A stretch of 64,000 nucleotides of DNA from Saposhnikovia divaricata (Eukaryota > Streptophyta > Magnoliopsida > Apiales > Apiaceae), in contig CM071599.1 of NCBI GenBank assembly GCA_036435485.1, forward strand, positions 208,543,178 to 208,607,177. Direction: 5' to 3'. Below are positions 55,901-64,000 of the stretch, in pieces. Numbering within the stretch: position 1 is the stretch's first letter; each line of letters starts with the position of its first letter. The notes under the pieces are model-generated. The model was not told the origin of the DNA. It worked only from the letters and a program-made list of their open reading frames with translations, and did not search any database. The position numbers were made by a program, and so were the translations under genes.

Positions 55901-58244
55901 CAGTGAGTTACATCTACTGTCCAAGTTGTTTTTCTTAAGGTTAACGAAATTTCGGCATTACGACGGCTATATATCGAACGTTCCAAAAATTATAACAATC
56001 CAACCAAGCCACACCGGGCATCCACACAACTTATCACATGATCATGAACATCATCAAGTCCAGATCATACCAGTTTACCACAATAATTAACATGCCTTCT
56101 TGCTCAACTAAATCACTTACTAATTATGCTTATAATCATGCTAACATCATAACCAAGCTTAGCTCATCAAAAACATCCATAAACTTAAAGTTGATCTAGG
56201 GTTCCAAGAGTGTTATACCTTCTTGAGAGTATGTACTAGCCTTACAAAGCTTGTTATAGTCCTTGGATAGCCTCAGGGTAGCTAAGATCAACCATGAAAA
56301 CAAGAAAAATCAAAGATTAGTTCATGAAACACTATTCATCCTCCTCTTTCATGATTTTTTTGAAAATGGAAACAAAGGAGTTTGGACTTGAAATTTTTAG
56401 GAGATTGCTTTTATGAAATATAGGACTCACCATAAAAATTTGATGATCAAACAAGGAGTGGAAGCTTGGTTTGGAAATCTAAAAATTCAAAAAATTCGAA
56501 GTCTTGTTTCTTGAGGGGAAAAACAGGGTGATTTTCTTGAATTTATTTACCTATCCAAACGATCTTCAAAAATTATGAAATTTTGAACGAATACTCTACA
56601 TATATTGAGGAAGCTATGGTTAAAATTTGGTGATCTATGAATGGGTAGAAGTGGAGATATGAATTTTTCTTTGAGGAGTGTTCTTGCTTGGCAGTTTTGA
56701 AGAATGGAGAGAATGGAGTTGTTTTGCTTGGTTGAATTTCAATAATGCATAAAGTGATGTAAGTTGGATAATATCTCATCCTAAAGCTACTTTAATAAAG
56801 GTGTGATGCAATGCATGATGTCATTTGGGGCATGTGTCAAGAGGTGTGTTAAAGAAGTTAACACTTGGTTGATCTTTGGATGGAATTCATGCTAAGTATT
56901 AGTTCCAATCTCTAAGTGTGCTAGTTACTTGAGTCACCACTTGGTTGCTAGATATTTTCTACTAGCACATGCATGCATCTTGATTCCCGGCTTGTTTCTG
57001 TGTCCGGTTATTGCCCGTTTCGATTGATCGTTCGTGAGAATATTTCACGGATTTCTAATTAGGGTTTACCGGGAATCCTTTTTAATATTAATACTTTCAT
57101 TCTCCATCTTTCATTCTAACTTTCCAATTTATATTCCTTAAATCCATTCGTTAAATACTTAAGGCTATCAGTGTCCAGGGAACTCTCGGAGAAAATAAAA
57201 GTGCGGTTTTTCAGAATCCGACAGCTTTTACATACACTTATTTTCCTCCTGGATCACTAATACGAACTCGGAAATCCGTTCCGAATACTTCTATATAGTG
57301 TCGTCTCATATTATTATATACTCCCACCACAACACTATTCATTCTGTATTCTTTACTTGTTCTCTTAGGGTTGTATAATTGTCCGTATTCTCTTTCGATC
57401 GTTCCTTAACCTTTTTACGGAACTACTGGATGAATCGTTACCGATCTGGATGACATGAGAATATTCTCCTGCTTGAGATTGCCATATCTTATTCCCTTAG
57501 AAGATAGATTATTCTTACCTATGTTGTTACCCTTTAGCATTCTTCAAGACATAGAAATAATAAAGTCGAATTCCATTCATTCTTTCCAAATATCAATTAT
57601 TACATTGTAGCCATAACCACTCCTCAGTGGTTTCCTACCTTCATTCTTAAATCAATATAATAACATCCCAAAATATCAAATCCTCAAAGTTAATATCTCA
57701 ATTCTTGGATTATAATAATATTTAATCCACTGTCCGGTCAAATATTATACCGAAAAGAATTTGGAATTTCTGAATTCCGATCGTCTCTGCATTCACTTAT
57801 TTCCTCCGCGTATTACTAATATGACTTCGAAACATCCATATCACGTCCCGTACATAGGGTGGAGTGAAAAGTTTTCCAACTTACAAAATCACTATTCGTC
57901 CACCAAATTACTATGCACATACAGGAAACACTATGCACGTACGGGAAATACTATGCACGTACGGGAAATACTATGCACGTACTCATTTCCCTTCAAGGAT
58001 CAATTAGCTCCTTTCTGGATGGTAGATTATTCTTATCTGGTCCTCAACCATCGAATTACTCTATTCTGACAATATACCAATGCATCAGGATCATTGTCCA
58101 AAGCAATGTCCATTCATTACAATCATTGTTCTTTGAAACCACCATTCATTAGAGTTGGTGACCTTGCTGTCGGAATCATTGTTTCTCATTTTATCATTAC
58201 TTAATAAAAAGTTTTAATTATATCCAAAATTTGGGGTTCTTACA
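52912..58244 (-). repeat. 3' LTR of gypsy element B, 5.3 kb
   Basis: On the element strand it starts TGTAAGAACCCC at 58244 and ends GGGGGTGTTACA at 52912. It is colinear with the LTR of A but longer. The extra part, near the start, contains an internal duplication and four 20-bp repeats. It carries the gaatatt field (54270-54960) and the conserved core (about 53605-53920). Confidence 0.92.
57910..57989. repeat. Four 20-bp tandem repeats in LTR of B
   Basis: Unit actatgcacgtacgggaaat, with the first and last copies imperfect. The repeat is absent from the LTR of A. Confidence 0.9.
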
Positions 58245-58257
58245 GTCTCCCCTCCTT
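58245..58257 (-). promoter_or_regulatory. Polypurine tract of element B
   Basis: On the minus strand AAGGAGGGGAGAC directly precedes the 3' LTR. Confidence 0.88.
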
Positions 58258-61200
58258 AAAAGGATTCCGTCCCGGAATCAGGTAGGAAGCAAAGAGTCGT
58301 TTGCCTGTCGTTCACTCTTTAGCTTCCCGGTCAATTCTTAGTCGTTCTACCCTTCCTCAGCACATCTTCTAGTGCTACAATTCATACTTTATCCTTTTTC
58401 CATCAACGTTGCTACTTTTCGTACAACTCACTATCCGGGCTATACTCTTACTCAGTCTTATCCTTATTGATACCTGCAGTAACATTGGTATCACTATCAC
58501 CCTACGATTCGGAGGTAACCTCGCTCGTACTGTGCATTTCCTGATCGCTTTAATCTTCGTAATCTCGATCAATATAGAGAAGTGGAAAGATTTATTGAGA
58601 GATCACTATGATCAATTGAACATTTGTCATATTGCATAGTTAGTACAGAAGGGGGCCAGCCTTTAGTACTTGACAAGCAATTAAACAAGTCATTGCATTC
58701 CACTTAGACTTCTATCACATAGACAGATAGTCACGTAGCAGTACCTCCCCTCCTAAAAGGGTTGTTCTTCTCAATTCATAAAGAAGATGAATAAGAGAGA
58801 AGAAGAGAAAAGAGTTCTAATGGATTATAGAAAGCTTTCATGATTGTAGAATATCATACTCAGAATTTACCTCTGAAATATAGAGGTTTATCAAAGAAGA
58901 AATTAATCATAATTATATCCAATACTATTTGATCGCAATCTCACATGCCAACATATCTTGCTGCTTTGTACATTATTCTATGGACAAATACTCTTGTTCA
59001 ATCTTAGCGATACTCACATTCGGGAAATCCTTCAACCTTTCAGGTTAAATCTTAGATTTCTCACTTGACATCATTATTACTGACATCCCATATCATGTTA
59101 CTAGCTTTTTCATAACTATAATATTGACACTATCAGGTTGTCATCCTGAGAATTCATTAGAAAACCCATTCATAACATTCCTTGCTTCTCATTCCATAGT
59201 TGCTTCCCCAGCCTTTTCTTTATCAATCACATCCTTCTTATTAGCTGATTCATATAATCTACTTCTGCCAACCTTGTTTCTCATTACTTGTTCTTTTCTA
59301 TCCGTGGTTTTCCACAGGTTGTCTTTCGTAAGTCAGACCAGGTCGCATATCTACATGCTCGTACTCCTATCATCTGTTGAACATCTGCATTTTACTGGCG
59401 TAGCCTGGCCACATGAAAACCCGTTATGACCGTGCCATAATTTTGGGGGTAAGGCTGGCTCGAATACCGCCGTCCGAACACTTTAAACTCTCAAGTGGCC
59501 CAATAAGTCTTGGGCTCGACCGCCCTTCCCTCCAAGTCTCATTAATTCTTTCTACGGGAATACGTTTAGCATCACGAATTATCAACCTCATATTCTTTAT
59601 CTTGTTTGTGCAGAAGTACACTAACACAAACTTGCTTGTCATTCATCAACATGCCATTTAGCTTATCAATAGCAGCACTTTCTTTATCTTTACGTTGTCA
59701 TCTCCTTTCTTAGAAGAATCACCATCGCTTGTTGTTTACGTAGTGCGTTAATAGCTAACCCTACGGGTTTCAAATCCCTTAGGGAGACAAAGTAATCATT
59801 ATTCCTTATCCATAAGGAACACTTCCTGAACTTGATGTAGATATAACGTGAAGCAGATAGAATTGCAGAAGAGTTTCAAGCATCGCAGCTAGGTCCGGTT
59901 GATGAAACTATCACTTATGCATCTTCCATAAAAGACTGGAAACTTAACGGTTTACTTCATCAATTTTGTACCATGGTCCTGGTTTGCCTCAAAACGGGGC
60001 CTTCTAAGGTACGTAATATGCTTAAGACTCCATCAGGAATCGAATCTTTACTTAAACTATTATTACTGTTAATTCTTGCACAGTCATCAGAAGGAATGTA
60101 AATTCCTCCATTCCGATATGACCTTCAAGGTCCTACCAAATATCATCCTGTTTTTTAGGTATGAACATTTGTAATTATTCCTTTATACTTAGATTGTCGG
60201 CCACCTCATTGGCCTTTCTTGATGATAATGTTTTCTTGTAACCCATGTTTTCTGGGTACATTCCAGCTCAAGTTTTTCTACCTCATTCCCATCACTGTTG
60301 GGTTAAAGCATTCTCCCTTAAGCTCTGCTGAAGGAGAAAATATAACTATCAGTCATTTCCATAAGTCATTGCTTCCACCTACCCGTGGGAACTTTATCAC
60401 GTTTATTCCCAATCCTACTTAGGATACTTCTTTTCTTAGTTCTTTCTTTATCTTAGGATAATCTCAACCTTTATAGGTTCAACCCATACTTCCTCAGGGT
60501 TTCATACATGCCTCATCTGGCATTATTGTTACGATGTCATACATTCCTTACCAAACTTCCATTTTTGAAGTTCGGAATATTACCCTTTTTCCTTGTAAGG
60601 TTTCGTAGGCCATCCTTATCATTCCTCCGGTATTTTCTGGGTACCGGGTATATCAAAATGTCATTGATTAATACTCTAATAATTCTATTTATGTTCTTTC
60701 CAGAACTCTTTTTAATAATCCTTACCGGTCATTGTTGCCTTAGCAAGTCCAGCTCATATCATCTGAAGTCATAATGTCGTTATTAGGGTTAATGCCACCC
60801 CTTGTGCATTCCCCAGGGTTTGTCTTAATTTATGGATATCCTATCCTTAATTCAACTGCCAAGGAATTCTTGCATCTTATAATTGGCAATCAGATCATGT
60901 ATCCTTAATAAAGGTCTTTTTTTTTTCAATCATTCTCATTTGATAATCGATCGGTGGTTTAATGCCACCCTCTTCTTTCAGACAGTTGTCAGCCTATTTG
61001 GCCTTCCAAAAAGGCAACGTATGCCAATCTCTTCTCTTACCGAACTTGTTAATGGTAGCAAGGATGTTCTGGAAGATATTGGTCGAGTTCAACGTGAATC
61101 TCTTAGTGCTTATCGTTCTTCGCAAAGGTACTTGCCTCAGACAAAATTCCTACAGCATAATGTTCAATTTCTGACCTTTTCTATACCCTCTTCATATACC

Positions 61201-63506
61201 TTCATTGTTTACTTTCCTCCGTCATAATATATTCATGGTATTCATGATACCCTAACATCATACATCTCAAGTCACTATACTGCCATTTTACTCGAAATCT
61301 TGCAACCATATACACATGAGTCACTTTAGTACGGGTGACCCCATCCCAAAAAGGTCTAGTGAATTCCCAATCAAAACATGGGTTGTTCGGCAGAAGATTC
61401 ACACGATCTCATTAATGTTTCCTTTATATCAGAAGCCCTTGCAGTCGGTGCTTTCTTAGAAGCAACCCTGCTTTGTCTTTTCATTGCTGGTCTAGTCACT
61501 TTATAGTCCGTTGTGACTTGGCCTCAACTGGCCACACATAAAAATATATGATTTTAGGGGTTGGCTAATAGCATTACTTTTCTAGCAATTGCCGGCATAG
61601 TGCCTTCTTCTTTGATACCTTTCTACCTTTCCAAAACTTTACTCCATATAAGTCTTAATCGACTACTCGGCACCGTCTCCGGTCACCTTTCCTCCACTTT
61701 TATCTTTTCAACTATTCTTATCAATCCTGCGTGCCACGCAAGCTTACCATTCCTGGCATAACAGCCTTTTCATTTAAGTCAATCCTGGAATTTCTCAGTC
61801 CGGCTGGTTTCTTACTTACATTTCCTATTTTCGTCCAATCTCACTTCATCATTTTATCACTACCGTCGATTGTAATGCTCAAGGTCCGTTTACTAACCCA
61901 TTTTACAGCATCCTTACCCAAATCACAGGGTTTGCTCCAATTTTTACTCTCTTCCATGACATTCTCTGATAATCAGAAAGACAAGGTTTGCCAAAATTCA
62001 CCGAATTCCTTTCCAGACTCAGGGAAATTTTGATCAATCTACCCACCTACTGGTAACATTAAGGAGACCAGTTTCGAAACCTGAAGAATAGTTCTATGAA
62101 CCTCCAAGCAGGTGGAATCATAAGCAGTCATAGTTAACGAAATAATCATCATCGGATTGGAAGTTTACCCACTGGAGAGGAATCAATTATATCCATCCCT
62201 TAGAAGGGAATCAATAGTTTCAAACTGAAACCTGTCACAACGTCCTGATATTCAATACTACCAAATGTCGGTCTACCTAACCCTTTATGCGAAGCGTCAT
62301 TGGAAGCACAAAGTCTCCTTTTTCCATTAAGCAATGCCAGCTCTTGGTCATTACCAATTTCACCTTTTAGCTCCAGGAAGATTTTCTCACATTTTTCTCT
62401 TTAACTGCTGATCGTATTACTTGATCTATTATAATTCCGTGTCGGAGTAAACTTAAGGTAACTACTATAATCCATTCAAAGAGAAGAAGGAATTTAATAT
62501 TCCTCTGAATCACATGCATCTAACGTTTCTGGTTCATCATTTAACTGAGTTGAATTAACTCTATACTCAGTCTCTGGCAGTAGTCTCATTACGAGTTCAT
62601 CTTGACTCACTGGTCTTATCTTCCGGTAGGTTCTGAGATCATTGTCTTGCTTACTACTTCCTTATATAACTTTACCCAACCATGCTATCACTTCCCAATG
62701 TCTTTACTTTCTAAATGATTCATTCATAAAATGAACATTTTCCTTAATAAAACCACCTTATTAACCTCAATTTGGTTCCATAATTTACAACCTACGACAC
62801 CTGCCTTCTCATGGCGAATTATTACTGACCATATTCATACTAATTCATTTATCAAATGATATGGCACTTACTGCCTCCTTCTCAACTATTCCTAGGGACT
62901 CTGTTCCTCGCCCTAAATCGATGTCTTTGATAATCATACATCCCTCTAGCTCTTTCTTTGTTAAGATGAAAATCTCTAAGGATTCTCATCTTTTTTTTCC
63001 GTATAAGATCTCAAGTAATTCTTCCAATCCTTCTTTCTTGCTGGTACTACATCTGGTAGTCCGGCTATGAATTCAACATGCATCTTCAGATCTCTTAATA
63101 ATATCTCGGTTCTTTATACTCACTTTTCGGAGAACCATATCTTAATCATCACAGTCATTCTGGCTGCGACCCTCATTACCCATGGGTAAGCTCCTTATCC
63201 TAACAGGATTTTCCTTATCTGCTGGAACCTCTTCCGGGTCTCCAGTAGGGTACTCCATCGAATTACCCGCTGATCTTCAGCATATAAAGCATCATCGCGC
63301 TGTTGCTCGTATGCCTCAAGGTCAGTCGCCTTACTCGTCGATACGATATCGAGCTAAGTTACTATCATTATACTTACGAGTTCCCATAAGGGTTTTATAT
63401 GTCATCATTACATTAAGTAGTCCGACTATGAACTTGGCAAGAGTTCTTATTATCTTATTGAATTTATTGTTTTAACGTCACCTCATCTCTGGGGTTTATA
63501 ACGTAC
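58258..63506 (-). pseudogene. Decayed internal (gag-pol) region of element B
   Basis: About 5.25 kb, the size of a normal gypsy gag-pol, but with stops and shifts throughout. The leader after the PBS is still alignable with that of A (ttatat...ataagaac...ttgccag/aagttca; gggaact...taagtat). Near 59550-59430 on the minus strand the residues SPRLIGPLE and following match the pattern of the chromovirus integrase C-terminal region (SPRFIGPFE-like in active elements). LTYERQPV-like and EATxE-like chromodomain traces follow toward 59150. I could not recover the RT or RNase H motifs by eye. The decay is much greater than the LTR age suggests. Confidence 0.65.
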
Positions 63507-63518
63507 GCTCTGATACCA
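63507..63518 (-). promoter_or_regulatory. Primer-binding site of element B
   Basis: On the minus strand TGGTATCAGAGC lies four bases inside the 5' LTR boundary, the same spacing as in A. Confidence 0.93.
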
Positions 63519-63522
63519 CTTC

Positions 63523-64000
63523 TGTAACACCCCCAGATCTGGGGTCCGGGATCCGGTGGTTACGGTTTCCAATTCTGTCCACAATAATTGAACTTTCCTT
63601 AACATAAAATAAATTACGTCTCTATAACCCAACAAAACAATATAAAACACACCCGTTATAGTCCCAGAGATGAAATCAGAGTAACAATCAAATTTTTGTT
63701 AATCACATTATGAGTTCTTACAATCCAAAAGAATTTCAATATAAATACATACTCTTTGCCATCCATTTACATAAGTCATACTAGACCATATTCTTGGTAC
63801 TGAAAGAATAAATATACCCTACCAATAGCTTCTTCTTCAGCTCTGGTAGTCTCATCGTCCTCGCCCGCGTCGAGTGCGCCTTGTGCGAGTCATCTGGTCT
63901 AGCTGTTGTCGTGATATAATAATAAAGCAAGGGTGAGCAATAGCCCACCAACAATAATATAACTGAACAGTGATACATATATACAGTAGTTCAAAATATC
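63523..64000 (-). repeat. 5' LTR of gypsy element B, first 478 bp visible
   Basis: Identical to 52912-53389 except for one C/T difference (52928 versus 63539). The rest lies outside the window. Confidence 0.93.

Larger units (their letters stand above)
52912..64000 (-). mobile_element. Ty3/gypsy element 'B', young but non-autonomous (continues past window)
   Basis: Minus-strand relative of A, inserted into A after the protease. The 3' LTR is 52912-58244, the PPT directly follows, the internal region is 58245-63522 with the PBS at 63507-63518, and the 5' LTR starts at 63523 and runs out of the window. The five bases before it are CCAAG, the expected target duplication. Over the 478 visible bases the LTRs differ at one site, yet no internal open frame exceeds about 115 codons. 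It probably moved using proteins from another copy. Confidence 0.9.

Noticed and set aside
58258..63506. Small plus-strand frames up to 114 codons as host genes
   Set aside because: They lie antisense in the decayed internal region of element B and show no domains or codon pattern of a host gene.

Overview
The window is nuclear DNA from a flowering plant, most likely a eudicot with a large, repeat-rich genome. The evidence is a plant-type F-box/FBD/LRR gene with GT-AG introns, a plant-specific small membrane protein, Tourist-like MITEs, a Helitron, SIRE/Maximus-type Ty1/copia elements and chromovirus-type Ty3/gypsy elements. I cannot name the genus. Nothing bacterial or organellar was seen.

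Region 1 (1-7394) is ordinary gene-space DNA. It holds a tandem duplication whose first copy carries a non-autonomous Helitron (the second copy is the matching empty site), two inverted copies of one MITE family, a probable hAT-type MITE, a long (TA)n tract, and the only clearly intact host gene, a 123-residue multi-pass membrane protein of unknown function (3670-4041). Region 2 (7395-12371) is a complete, very young Ty1/copia element on the minus strand ('E'). It has 272-bp LTRs differing at one base, a perfect AAAAG target duplication, PBS, PPT and one open 1337-codon gag-pol frame. Region 3 (12372-18909) has an F-box/LRR/FBD gene on the minus strand broken by one in-frame nonsense codon, a 70-bp foldback element with a 9-bp target duplication, an LTR remnant and a diverged duplication.

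Region 4 (18910 to beyond 64000) is a nest of at least five retrotransposon insertions. The base is an old SIRE-type copia element on the minus strand ('D'). Its 3' LTR was split by a 12.4-kb SIRE-type element on the plus strand ('C', 19522-31920, TSD TGATT). Its gag carries a 1086-bp solo LTR (TSD TCCTC). Its 5' LTR was split by a gypsy element with a 4.5-kb LTR ('A', from 45164). A was in turn interrupted after its protease by a second member of the same gypsy family in reverse orientation ('B', from 52912), whose 5.3-kb LTR flanks an internal region without long open frames. Every element with a visible PBS uses the initiator-Met tRNA type (TGGTATCAGAGC).

Only E looks potentially autonomous. 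C has an intact pol but a broken gag and a frameshifted envelope-like third ORF, plus an antisense gene-like unit between pol and ORF3. D has stops throughout and has lost the reverse-transcriptase catalytic block. A has lost the protease catalytic Asp. B looks mobilised in trans: its LTRs are almost identical over the visible part although its pol is decayed. No host pathway can be read from this window; its interest lies in transposon biology.
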